Below, one piece after another: positions 1 through 7,676 of a DNA stretch of 64,000 bases. The notes beneath the pieces were generated by a model. The model made no database searches and had not been told where the DNA came from. It saw nothing but the letters and a program-made list of their open reading frames with translations. Every line of letters starts with the position of its first letter. Positions within the stretch are counted from its first letter, which is position 1. Made by a program: the position numbers and the translations under genes. Source of the DNA: Anaerocolumna xylanovorans DSM 12503 (GTDB lineage Bacteria > Bacillota > Clostridia > Lachnospirales > Lachnospiraceae); the NCBI RefSeq assembly GCF_900143645.1, contig NZ_FRFD01000010.1:153406-217405 (forward strand), given 5' to 3'.

Positions 1-438
1 CGACTCAAAAACTTCCACTGCTCTTTGCAGTACCTTCTCGTTTCTGTCAGGGCTCCCCGCAAGGGCACAGTGATTCAGATACAATAACCCGATTTGATAT
101 TGCAGGTACCAGCAGGAAAAATATTTTTTAAGATAACCTTCGCATTCCCCGTAAACCTTATCAAAGGGCTCTTTTGCAAATTCAGCAGCCAAACGGTGGT
201 AGAGCTTTCTGACATCTTCCTTTGTCATCTTTGGCTCGTACCCAATCAATTCATCAACGGATATGTCAAAGTAGGCAGCCAGAACAGGAAGCAATAAGAT
301 ATCCGGATAGCTCTGACCTGATTCCCATTTGGAAACCGCAGGTTTTGAGACTCCCAGATAGTTCGCCAGCCCTTCCTGGGTAATTCCTTTTTCTTTTCGT
401 TTGTCCGATATTATTTTTCCGATGTTGATGGTATCCAT
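1..438 (-). CDS. XRE-family transcriptional regulator, partial (C-terminus beyond left edge)
   Basis: I translated this directly: the minus strand is open from an ATG at 438 to the window edge, giving 146 residues beginning MDTINIGKIISDKRKEKGIT. Residues 5-60 are a classic Cro/C1 helix-turn-helix (VSKPAVSKWESGQSYPD is the recognition region), which binds DNA as a dimer. The segment after about residue 68 is helical and may belong to a TPR-like sensor region; in this family such tails often sense peptides or metabolites, but that is inference. The leader carries GGAGCCGTT just before the ATG as a weak ribosome site. The gene is cut by the window edge, so total length and regulon are unknown. 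Confidence 0.85.
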   Translation of the reverse strand, partial: MDTINIGKIISDKRKEKGITQEGLANYLGVSKPAVSKWESGQSYPDILLLPVLAAYFDISVDELIGYEPKMTKEDVRKLYHRLAAEFAKEPFDKVYGECEGYLKKYFSCWYLQYQIGLLYLNHCALAGSPDRNEKVLQRAVEVFES

Positions 439-592
439 AACGGCTCCTTTCTATGACAATTAGCTTGCCTTCTGTCTATTATTTTATAACTTGCATCATT
501 TATATACAATGGATTTATAGTTAACTTACGTTAATAATATTAACTACTGGTTAACAAGCAAGAATTCCGCCCGGTTTACGATATGATTAACA

Positions 593-622
593 AAAAAAGT
601 CCCATGGATATGGGACTTTTTC
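593..622. terminator. Rho-independent terminator
   Basis: AAAAAGTCCCAT / ATGGGACTTTTT form a stem of about 12 bp around a four-base loop, with A and T tracts on both flanks, so it can act in either direction. It lies just downstream of the HXXEE gene stop on the minus strand. Confidence 0.85.
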
Positions 623-655
623 GTTAATAAATATGTGCAATAGCCTTTTTTGTAT

Positions 656-1207
656 TTAATCTTTGAATTTTGTCTCCGAATACGTATACAGCCATTCGGA
701 CCAGATGCCCATCAATTTATGCAGCAGCGGAATAATAACAGCCATCAGGATAATTCCAAGCAGGCAAGCTAAGAAAACAGTACCGGCATTATACTGTAAA
801 ATCTTCCCTGCTTCATATAGAAACCAAATACCAGGAAGCAAAAATATAATTGAAGTGATAACTCCCGGTACATAGTGCTTAAACTGTATACATATCAGCA
901 TGTGTATCAATACCATATGTATCAGCACACCTAAGAAAGCACCGTACCATATAAAATAGCCTTGAAAGATTACAGAAAGAAAGCTGATAACAGAGAAAAG
1001 CACGAATTCCACTTCTACTCCGATAGAAAAGGTTGGGGTATGACAGTGTTTTATATAGTTCAATCCAAAAGGCTGGTTCTTTGGCCAAACCGTGTCAATT
1101 CTCTTTTTATAACGTTTGCCCCATACTTCTGCCATAATAATTTCTTCAAAATCATGAAGCATAAAAATAATTGGCAGCATCCAAACAATGAAATCCATAG
1201 TCCTCAT
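656..1207 (-). CDS. HXXEE-domain integral membrane protein
   Basis: A 183-residue protein that is mostly membrane-embedded. Hydrophobic segments are visible near residues 5-20, 63-85, 90-105, 112-130 and 140-162. The HXXEE signature is present as HDFEE near residue 18, followed by E26, which defines a family of small bacterial membrane proteins of unknown biochemical role. The gene is divergent from a TetR-type regulator across 134 bp; such pairs usually mean that the regulator controls the membrane protein, which is inference here. Ribosome site GGAGGAAGAA precedes the ATG. A terminator follows at 593-622. Substrate or enzymatic activity cannot be read from the sequence. Confidence 0.75.
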   Translation of the reverse strand: MRTMDFIVWMLPIIFMLHDFEEIIMAEVWGKRYKKRIDTVWPKNQPFGLNYIKHCHTPTFSIGVEVEFVLFSVISFLSVIFQGYFIWYGAFLGVLIHMVLIHMLICIQFKHYVPGVITSIIFLLPGIWFLYEAGKILQYNAGTVFLACLLGIILMAVIIPLLHKLMGIWSEWLYTYSETKFKD

Positions 1208-1341
1208 ATATTCTTCCTCCTTTAATTGTCACACTTGTGTCGATTGATAATATCTATTATAATATGCTATGAAACATAGTCAATTACCCTGGTTTAATAG
1301 CTACAGATTAACAATAGTGTGACGATGAGGGAGTAACATAT
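1208..1341. promoter_or_regulatory. Divergent promoter region with candidate TetR operator
   Basis: The interval between the divergent HXXEE and TetR genes contains a perfect palindrome CTATG-AAA-CATAG at 1267-1279. It also contains a GTGTGAC word at 1317-1323 whose complement GTCACAC occurs at 1228-1234. These are candidate operator elements for the adjacent regulator. No binding data are available, so this is inference from position and symmetry. Confidence 0.4.
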
Positions 1342-1905
1342 ATGCCGGATAAAAATAAGGGAAATCCAAAGTCAAACCAATCAAAGCTATGGATGGAAAA
1401 CACTCTGCTGAAATTAATGCAGACAGAAGATTACAACGAAATTACGATACAGGAGATTACGGATTACGCCGGGCTTTCCAGGCGTACATTTTATAGGAAT
1501 TACTCTTCCAAGGAAGAAATTTTAGAAGGCTGTTTTTACAAAATATGGGCAGAGTACCGGTCCCTTCTCTCACAGCAGGAGGATTTATCCCTGCCTAATA
1601 TTGCCAGAATATTCTTCACGCAGATGCAAAAGCATAAAGATTTCCTAACCGTTGTTAACCGCCACCACCTGCTTCCGCTCTTTCTTACAAAGGTTGACGA
1701 GCTGCTGCCCTTGGCCTTTTATGAAGCCAAAGGAAAGGATACGTCCTTTTCAGAGGAAAGCCTTCGGTATGCCCTGGCCTTTAGTGCCGGAGGATTTATG
1801 CGTATTCTCATTCTGTGGCTGAATAACAACGCGCAAAAATCCCCGGAGGAGATGGCCGCAATTCTGAAGGATTTTATTTCCCTTTGCAATTACCCGGCTC
1901 CCTAA
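1342..1905 (+). CDS. TetR/AcrR-family transcriptional regulator
   Basis: A 187-residue protein with the TetR N-terminal HTH: the helix pair ITIQEITDYAGLSRRTFYRN (residues 35-54) followed by the characteristic FYxxFxSKEE-like YYSSKEE motif. The C-terminal 120 residues are helical and would form the dimerisation and ligand pocket. The regulator probably represses itself and the divergent membrane protein until a small ligand binds; the ligand is unknown. GAGGGAGTAACATAT precedes the ATG. Its stop codon overlaps the xylB stop codon by three bases, tail to tail (1902-1905), so the two transcripts converge without an intergenic terminator. Confidence 0.85.
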   Translation: MPDKNKGNPKSNQSKLWMENTLLKLMQTEDYNEITIQEITDYAGLSRRTFYRNYSSKEEILEGCFYKIWAEYRSLLSQQEDLSLPNIARIFFTQMQKHKDFLTVVNRHHLLPLFLTKVDELLPLAFYEAKGKDTSFSEESLRYALAFSAGGFMRILILWLNNNAQKSPEEMAAILKDFISLCNYPAP

Positions 1906-3383
1906 TCCTGTTCTTCTGCCATTCTTTTATATACAGGCTTTAAAGCAGGATATATCTCTTTAAACACCGCATATTTCTTCTCATAACGCCTGACAATTTC
2001 TTCTTCCGGCTCGGTAGTCTCTGTCACCTTAATAAGCCTTGCAGCTGCTTCCTCTACAGAAATGAATTCCTTACAGCCTACGGCTGCCAATATGGCAGCT
2101 CCAAAAGCCGGGCCTTCCCCGGAATTTATCTTATCAACCTTTACATTCAGCACATTTGCAATTATTCTGCACCAGAGGGGACTCTTGGCTCCTCCTCCGT
2201 TAATACGGATGCGTTTTACGGAAAGGCCTGTTTCTTTAACGATTTCAAAGGAATCCCTTAAGGCAAAGGCTACCCCCTCCAGTACTGCCTGTGTCATATC
2301 TTCTCTTGTAGTATCCATAGTCATGCCGACAAAGGTACCTCTGGCATCGGGATCATTATGAGGCGTTCTCTCCCCCATAAGATAAGGCAGAAAGTACACA
2401 TTGTTTTTTCCAAGGTCAGGGATGGCCTCCTGCTCTTTCACATATTCCCTGGTCTTTAGTACTTCATCCATCCACCACTTATTAGAAGCCGCCGCTGAAA
2501 GCATAACCCCCATGAAATGGTATCTTCCGTCAGCATGGGCAAATACATGAAGTGCATTATCCTTAATCTGGGAGTAGTCCTTGCTGGCAACAAATACTAC
2601 CCCTGAAGTTCCAAGGGATACATTGCACATGCCTGAACCTACGGTTCCAGTCCCTACCGCTGCCACTGCCTGGTCACCGCCGCCGGCTATCACCTTACAG
2701 TCTAATGGGAATCCCAGCTCTTTAGCAATGTCAGCTCTTAAGGTACCAGTCACTTCATAGCTTTCATATACCTTTGCCATCTGCTCTTCCTTTAAGCCTG
2801 CTATCTCAAGCATTTCCCCTGACCAGCATTTCTCCTTCACGTTAAAGAGCAGCATACCGGAGGCATCGGATACATCCGTAGAATGAACACCCGATAAACG
2901 GTAAGCAATATAATCCTTGGGAAGCATAACTTTACTTATCTTCTTAAAATTATCCGGTTCATGCCTCTTCACCCATAAAAGCTTTGGTGCGGTAAAGCCT
3001 GCTAAAGCCATATTCCCGGTATAGGCAGATATCTTTTCCCTGCCTATTGTTTCATTCAGATAGTTACATTCTTCCCATGTACGTCCGTCATTCCACAAAA
3101 TAGCCGGACGAATCACCTTATCTTCTTTATCAAGGATTACCATACCATGCATCTGTCCGCTAAAGCTGATACCATTAACCTCTTTCTTATCCCTCTCCTG
3201 CACCAGCTCTTTTAGCCCCTCCATGAGGCTGTAAAACCAGTCCAGAGGATTTTGTTCGGACCAGCCGGGCTTTGGGAAGCTGATAGGATATTCCTTTGTT
3301 ACAATGTTTTTGATTTTTCCTGCTTCATCCATCAGCAGCAGCTTGACAGAGGAAGTGCCTAAATCAATTCCGATATACAGCAT
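1902..3383 (-). CDS. xylB: Xylulokinase
   Basis: A FGGY-family sugar kinase that phosphorylates D-xylulose with ATP to xylulose 5-phosphate, feeding the pentose phosphate pathway. The N-terminus MLYIGIDLGTSSVKLLL is the first FGGY ATPase motif. SGQMHGMV near residue 80, the catalytic-base region GGGDQAVAAVGTG and the adenosine motif GGGAKSPLWCRIIANVL are all intact. I start at 3383 (493 residues) because AAAGGAG lies seven bases upstream and family members begin here; the longer open frame to 3434 would add 17 atypical residues. It is the second gene of xylA-xylB, 70 bp after the xylA stop, and presumably shares the xylA promoter and ROK-type control. Confidence 0.95.
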   Translation of the reverse strand: MLYIGIDLGTSSVKLLLMDEAGKIKNIVTKEYPISFPKPGWSEQNPLDWFYSLMEGLKELVQERDKKEVNGISFSGQMHGMVILDKEDKVIRPAILWNDGRTWEECNYLNETIGREKISAYTGNMALAGFTAPKLLWVKRHEPDNFKKISKVMLPKDYIAYRLSGVHSTDVSDASGMLLFNVKEKCWSGEMLEIAGLKEEQMAKVYESYEVTGTLRADIAKELGFPLDCKVIAGGGDQAVAAVGTGTVGSGMCNVSLGTSGVVFVASKDYSQIKDNALHVFAHADGRYHFMGVMLSAAASNKWWMDEVLKTREYVKEQEAIPDLGKNNVYFLPYLMGERTPHNDPDARGTFVGMTMDTTREDMTQAVLEGVAFALRDSFEIVKETGLSVKRIRINGGGAKSPLWCRIIANVLNVKVDKINSGEGPAFGAAILAAVGCKEFISVEEAAARLIKVTETTEPEEEIVRRYEKKYAVFKEIYPALKPVYKRMAEEQD

Positions 3384-3456
3384 ACCGACTCCTTTTCCTT
3401 TTCCCGGAGCCAGGATTTTTTCTCCTGTCTCCATCTGCTTTCATTCTGCTTACTTC

Positions 3457-4776
3457 TTACTTTGTCTCCAAAATATACTGGTTTAAAATAGCCTCCAGCA
3501 TTTCCTGCCTTCCGGAAGTATTGAGAGTGACTCCATTAGCCAATGCATAGGCTTCCAAAGTTTTAAAGTCTGCCCTGCCTTCAGAAATGTCTCTTCCGAT
3601 CCCTTCCTTGTAGCTGGCATAGCGTTTATCCTTAAAGTCTTCAAATACTCTATCCTCCAACAGCTTTGCCGCTACCTTAAGCCCTTTGGCAAATGCATCC
3701 ATACCTGCAATATATGCAAGGAATAAATCCTCTTCTTCAAAAGAAGCTCTTCTTACCTTGGAGTCAAAATTGAGCCCGCCCTTGGTAAGGCCCCCTGCTA
3801 AAAGAATTTCATACATTGCCAGGGTAGTATCGTAAATATTAGTAGGAAACTGGTCCGTATCCCAGCCAAGCATAGGGTCTCCCATATTGGCATCAACACT
3901 TCCAAGTACGCCGTTAATACGGCACATATTAAGCTCATGCTGGAAAGTATGCATAGCAAGGGTAGCGTGATTTGCTTCGATGTTCAGTTTAAATTTATCC
4001 AAAAGGTCATATTTCCTTAAGAATGCCATTACTGTTGCAGCGTCCGTATCATACTGGTGCTTGGTGGGTTCTTTGGGCTTGGGTTCGATTAAGAACTGCC
4101 CGGTAAATCCAATTTCTTCTGCATAGTTACAGGCCATCTTAAGAAGCTTTGCCATATTATCAAGCTCTAACTCCGTGTTAGTATTAAGCAGCGTTTCATA
4201 CCCTTCTCTTCCGCCCCAGAATACATAATTTTCTCCGCCTAACTCCTTTGTAATCTCAATCGCCTTTTTTATCTGTGCTGCCGCATAGGCAAATACTGTG
4301 GCATTGCAGGAAGTGCCGGCCCCATGTACGAATCTGGGATTGCCAAAAGCATTGGTAGTACCCCAAAGACATTTTATACCCGTACGCTTCATCTCTTCTT
4401 TGATGACTGCAACGATTTCATCCAGCCTTGCATTGGTTTCAGCCAGATCTTTTCCTTCCGGTGCAATATCCCTGTCATGGAAACAAAAATATGGAATCTG
4501 AGCTTTTTCCATGAATTCAAAAGCAGCATGAACTCTTTCTTTTGCAATCTCCATGGAACACTCGTGATTATCCCAGGTTCTGAACATCGTGGCAGAACCA
4601 AAAGGGTCATTTCCCATATAGGTAAAGGTATGCCAGTAGGACATAGCAAAGCGGAGCTGTTCTCTCATAGTCTTTCCCATTACCATCTCTGCCGGATTAT
4701 AATACTTAAAGGCCAGGGGGTTTTTACTTGCAGCTCCCTCATATTCAATTTTTTGTATCTTTTCAAAATAAGCCAT
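3457..4776 (-). CDS. xylA: Xylose isomerase
   Basis: Converts D-xylose to D-xylulose using two divalent metals in a TIM barrel. The translated 439 residues match the usual class II length. The catalytic HDRD motif is seen at residues 100-103 (FCFHDRD), then WGTTNAFGNPRF, the metal-ligand segment EPKPKEPTKHQYD, and NIEANHATLAMHTFQHEL. The start at 4776 (MAYFEKIQ) is chosen because GGAGG sits eight bases upstream; the open frame to 4875 runs into the promoter and is not credible. It is the first gene of the xylAB operon and is divergent from the ROK regulator at 5015. Confidence 0.97.
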   Translation of the reverse strand: MAYFEKIQKIEYEGAASKNPLAFKYYNPAEMVMGKTMREQLRFAMSYWHTFTYMGNDPFGSATMFRTWDNHECSMEIAKERVHAAFEFMEKAQIPYFCFHDRDIAPEGKDLAETNARLDEIVAVIKEEMKRTGIKCLWGTTNAFGNPRFVHGAGTSCNATVFAYAAAQIKKAIEITKELGGENYVFWGGREGYETLLNTNTELELDNMAKLLKMACNYAEEIGFTGQFLIEPKPKEPTKHQYDTDAATVMAFLRKYDLLDKFKLNIEANHATLAMHTFQHELNMCRINGVLGSVDANMGDPMLGWDTDQFPTNIYDTTLAMYEILLAGGLTKGGLNFDSKVRRASFEEEDLFLAYIAGMDAFAKGLKVAAKLLEDRVFEDFKDKRYASYKEGIGRDISEGRADFKTLEAYALANGVTLNTSGRQEMLEAILNQYILETK

Positions 4777-4825
4777 ACTCATTTCCTCCACTTTGTTTAT
4801 TAAATGAACTATATATGATATAATT

Positions 4826-4854
4826 ATAATAACAGCTTTTATCCCATTTGTCAA
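4826..4854 (-). promoter_or_regulatory. xylAB promoter (sigma-A type)
   Basis: On the minus strand TTGACA (4849-4854) and TATTAT (4826-4831) are separated by exactly 17 bp. This is a near-consensus vegetative promoter 50-75 bp upstream of the xylA start. Confidence 0.8.
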
Positions 4855-4903
4855 TTTTTGCTTCATTATCGCCAAAACTTAACAAGATATGCCTAAAATA
4901 AAC

Positions 4904-4932
4904 CTTTCTAACCCTTTTAAAGTGTTAGAAAG
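4904..4932. promoter_or_regulatory. Candidate XylR (ROK) operator
   Basis: A perfect 9-bp inverted repeat, CTTTCTAAC / GTTAGAAAG, with an 11-bp spacer lies between xylA and xylR, about 50 bp upstream of the xylA -35 and 82 bp upstream of the xylR start. Its position suits binding by the divergent ROK regulator. The assignment is inference. Confidence 0.5.
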
Positions 4933-5014
4933 TATGATAGGATAATCCATACATGGTGCTAGATTGAAAATTTGGTACCAGTAAAAATGTGGGATACTTC
5001 AGAGGAAGAGAAAA

Positions 5015-6250
5015 ATGATTACAGGAAGCAAAGAGCTTATACGTGATATTAACAGTACCCTGGTGCTTGAAACTATTATCAACCAGGGCCCCATCTCCAG
5101 GGCAAACATCTCTAAAGTACTTGGCTTAACAAAAGCAACTATTTCGGCAATTGTTGCAGATCTTATAAACCGCAATTTAGTGGAAGAGATAGGATGTGAC
5201 AATACAGAGTTCGGAAGAAAGCCTATTTTATTGAGCTTTCAGAGAAAGGCCGGCTATATGGTAAGTATTGATTTAGGCGTCGATACCATGTCGGTTATGC
5301 TGACTGACTTGCAGGGTGAAAACTGCCGCTTAAAGCAAATGAAAACCCCGCAGACCAAGAATGGTATTTTAGAAACTCTGATACATGTGATTGATTCCGT
5401 AAAACCGGACAATGATACCACCCCTTATGGACTGGTAGGTATAGCTCTGGGTATTCACGGTGTTGTTCATGATAATAAAGTATCTTTTGCTCCGTATTAT
5501 AACTTGCAGAATTATGATCTTGCAGGCAAATTAAATGATTACTTCCATACTCCTGTATATCTTGAAAACGAAGCGAACCTTTCCGTACTTGGTGAGAAGA
5601 CCTTCATGCACAACTATCCGAATATTGCCAATATCAGTGTCCATTCCGGCATTGGTCTTGGAATTCTGATTAACAATGAATTGTATACCGGATATAATGG
5701 CAGGGCCGGTGAATTTGGACATACCATTATCGAAATCGACGGAAGGGAATGCCCCTGCGGTAACCACGGCTGCCTGGAACAATATGTCTCTGAAAGAGCT
5801 TTATTAAAGGACTTTGCTGATAAAAAAGGCTTGGACAGCATTACTTTTGATGCCTTTCTGACTTTTTATAAAGAGGGCGATGCCGATGCAATAGCAATGA
5901 TAAATCTTTTCGTGAAATTAATAAGCATTTGCACCAACAATATATTAAATGCTTATAATCCTGAAATTGTTATTATAAACAGTTCTTTTACAAGCTTTAT
6001 CCCCGGCCTGTCCAAACGTATCGAAGCATGTTTATGCAGCAGAATGAACAGTTTTATAAGTATAGAATCTTCCTCCCTACGGGATTCCTCCATACTTCTT
6101 GGCGGGATATGCGTAATAATCAAAAATTTCTTAGGTATTAAAGACCTTAATTTAAGCAATAAGAAAGAGTCTGGTTTGCCAGACTCCGGCGCTGATGCGC
6201 TGTCACGCAGTGACAACTTCCTTGGCGCATCATGTGCATCCCGCCCGTAG
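5015..6250 (+). CDS. xylR: ROK-family xylose-responsive regulator (XylR-like)
   Basis: Residues 15-70 form a winged HTH (ISRANISKVLGLTKATIS) and residues 80-380 form the ROK kinase-like fold. The ROK zinc signature is seen as CPCGNHGCLEQY near residue 248, preceded by GEFGHTIIE. Regulators of this type repress xylAB until xylose binds; here the gene is divergent from xylAB across an inverted-repeat operator. GAGGAAGAG precedes the ATG. The last 25 or so residues (after NLSNKK) do not look like ROK sequence: they are read from a palindromic repeat element that begins at 6166 and supplies the stop codon. The ancestral C-terminus therefore probably ended near codon 383-385, and the gene has been extended in frame. 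Confidence 0.85.
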   Translation: MITGSKELIRDINSTLVLETIINQGPISRANISKVLGLTKATISAIVADLINRNLVEEIGCDNTEFGRKPILLSFQRKAGYMVSIDLGVDTMSVMLTDLQGENCRLKQMKTPQTKNGILETLIHVIDSVKPDNDTTPYGLVGIALGIHGVVHDNKVSFAPYYNLQNYDLAGKLNDYFHTPVYLENEANLSVLGEKTFMHNYPNIANISVHSGIGLGILINNELYTGYNGRAGEFGHTIIEIDGRECPCGNHGCLEQYVSERALLKDFADKKGLDSITFDAFLTFYKEGDADAIAMINLFVKLISICTNNILNAYNPEIVIINSSFTSFIPGLSKRIEACLCSRMNSFISIESSSLRDSSILLGGICVIIKNFLGIKDLNLSNKKESGLPDSGADALSRSDNFLGASCASRP

Positions 6251-6314
6251 GGCTTTATATCTTATAGGACGTAATTTCCTATAAGATATAAAAGAGTCTG
6301 GCCTGCCAGACTCT
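6166..6314. repeat. Palindrome-array element overlapping the 3' end of xylR
   Basis: About 150 bp made almost wholly of hairpins. AGAGTCTGG-tttg-CCAGACTC (6166-6186) and AGAGTCTGG-cctg-CCAGACTCT (6293-6314) are near-identical palindromes at the two ends. Between them lie GATGCGC/GCGCATC (6194-6200, 6225-6231) enclosing TGTCAC-gca-GTGACA (6201-6215), GCCC-gta-GGGC (6243-6253), and a perfect 16-bp stem TTTATATCTTATAGGA (6254-6269) with its complement at 6277-6292. The first half is translated as the xylR tail. No protein is encoded, so any mobility would need help in trans. Confidence 0.75.
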
Positions 6315-6356
6315 GATGATAAGATTGTGTTCCAAAAATCAGTTTAGGCAATTATG

Positions 6357-6407
6357 AAGGACCGGATAGTGAAATCAATAACTATCTAATTTCACTATCC
6401 GGTCCTT
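6357..6407. terminator. Strong bidirectional hairpin between convergent genes
   Basis: AAGGACCGGATAGTGAAAT (6357-6375) pairs perfectly with its complement at 6389-6407, a 19-bp stem with a 13-base loop. It lies between the convergent xylR and lipid-kinase genes, so it probably ends both transcripts. Confidence 0.75.
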
Positions 6408-6438
6408 CTCTCAAGGTTGGATACTTTGAGACACCTGT

Positions 6439-7338
6439 TTAATCTGCTCCGCGGACGATAGATATCGCCTTATGCAGATTTTCTATTTCAATCGTATTGT
6501 ATTCTCCTCCATATTCCCCGTCAATGGACCAGGGAACCTTTTCCTCACAGATAAGTGTTATATTTTTTATGGGAAAATAATAGATGTGATCGCTGTTTAA
6601 GTTTCCTTTCAGAAGGTCATTAATGACAGCCTGAAATTCTATTACATTTTGCGGCATTTTCACAAAGATGCCTTCAAATAACCCGTCATCCAGCAAAACA
6701 TCCTTTCCGGCAATTCCTCGAAAACCTCCTACGGAAACAGAATTCGTTACCATACCATAAATAAAATTATCTTTAATAATTCTCTCACCATAATGTATCT
6801 CTATCTGGTATGCTTTCCAGTTGGGAAGCCTCTTTATCCCCTCCAATATATAAGCCATTCTTCCAAGAGTGTTCTTCTGGGCTTGGGAAGTCTCATAAGA
6901 CGCATCCGTAAACAGCCCAAAAGCAGCCGTATATGTAAAATACTTCCCATTAATAACTCCAATATCACAGGGAAATACTTCACCATGCAGCACAACCTCC
7001 GCTGCCTTTGGAAGACTCTTCGGAAGCTTCAAATTATAAGCAAAATCATTGGTCGTCCCGGAAGGAAGGTATCCAATAACCGGTTTTTTATCAGATTCCA
7101 TGATGCCGCTGATTACTTCATTCAAGGTACCGTCTCCGCCGGAACATACCACCAAATCATAGCTTTCCCTTTTCAGGCAGTCAATTACAATATTTTTTGC
7201 ATCTTTTTTCCCCTTGGTGGCATATATAACCACCTCGTAGTTTCCTCTTCCAAAGCACTCAACTATACTGGAGAGCCAGGTTTTGATTTTGCTTTTTCCT
7301 GCCAGAGGATTATAAATAAATAATATTCTATTTTTCAT
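6439..7338 (-). CDS. Diacylglycerol-kinase-family lipid kinase (YegS/BmrU/DagK type)
   Basis: A 299-residue soluble or peripheral enzyme of the DAGKc family, which phosphorylates a lipid such as diacylglycerol at the membrane. The phosphate-binding motif FIYNPLAGK (residues 7-15) and the nucleotide motif SGGDGTLNEV (66-75) are intact; a TTND motif near residue 107 and a C-terminal beta-sandwich region follow. Its ATG overlaps the stop codon of the upstream spore protein gene (ATGA, 7335-7338), and its ribosome site AAGGAG lies inside that gene, so the two are translationally coupled. The exact lipid cannot be told; recycling diacylglycerol from lipoteichoic acid synthesis is the usual Firmicutes role. 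Confidence 0.9.
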   Translation of the reverse strand: MKNRILFIYNPLAGKSKIKTWLSSIVECFGRGNYEVVIYATKGKKDAKNIVIDCLKRESYDLVVCSGGDGTLNEVISGIMESDKKPVIGYLPSGTTNDFAYNLKLPKSLPKAAEVVLHGEVFPCDIGVINGKYFTYTAAFGLFTDASYETSQAQKNTLGRMAYILEGIKRLPNWKAYQIEIHYGERIIKDNFIYGMVTNSVSVGGFRGIAGKDVLLDDGLFEGIFVKMPQNVIEFQAVINDLLKGNLNSDHIYYFPIKNITLICEEKVPWSIDGEYGGEYNTIEIENLHKAISIVRGAD

Positions 7339-7553
7339 GGCTCCTTATTTTGTCCCTCCATTACTTTTTGTTTCTTTCTTTTTGTCATGATTCCGCCTAT
7401 CCGGCCGCTTTCTTTAGCTGAAAGTGATTTCCATCCACTTTCCATGACTTTATCTAAGAGTCCTAATTCCGTTGCTATTTCATATTTTAACTTTTCATCC
7501 GGACTCATTTCTTCTATGGGCCTTATTTCCTTCTTTTCCGTTTTCTTACTCAT
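7335..7553 (-). CDS. Small acid-soluble spore protein, alpha/beta type (SspF-like)
   Basis: A 72-residue basic protein when started at the ATG at 7553 (MSKKTEKKE); a GTG 12 bases upstream is an alternative. Residues 25-65 match the alpha/beta SASP pattern: KYEIATELGLLDKV, then GW, then SAKESGRIGG, then MTKRKKQK. Such proteins coat DNA in the forespore and protect it from UV and heat. AAAGGGTG lies upstream. The charged N-terminal extension and the GIMTKR ending make it closer to the minor SspF type than to major SASPs. It is the first gene of a two-gene unit with the lipid kinase. Sporulation (sigma-G) control would be expected but I did not identify that promoter. Confidence 0.75.
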   Translation of the reverse strand: MSKKTEKKEIRPIEEMSPDEKLKYEIATELGLLDKVMESGWKSLSAKESGRIGGIMTKRKKQKVMEGQNKEP

Positions 7554-7580
7554 ATAATTATACACCCTTTCTTGATTTTA

Positions 7581-7628
7581 ACAAGGGACTGTTTCAATGA
7601 ATCTTTCTTCATGAAAACAGTCCCTTGT
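7581..7628. terminator. Rho-independent terminator after the chemoreceptor gene
   Basis: ACAAGGGACTGTTT (7581-7594) pairs with AAACAGTCCCTTGT (7615-7628), a 14-bp stem with a 20-base loop that is itself partly paired. It lies 49 bp beyond the chemoreceptor stop codon. Confidence 0.85.
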
Positions 7629-7676
7629 TTATTCATTTATTAAAGTGTAACCTCTTATATAAGTTTCATACCAAAA

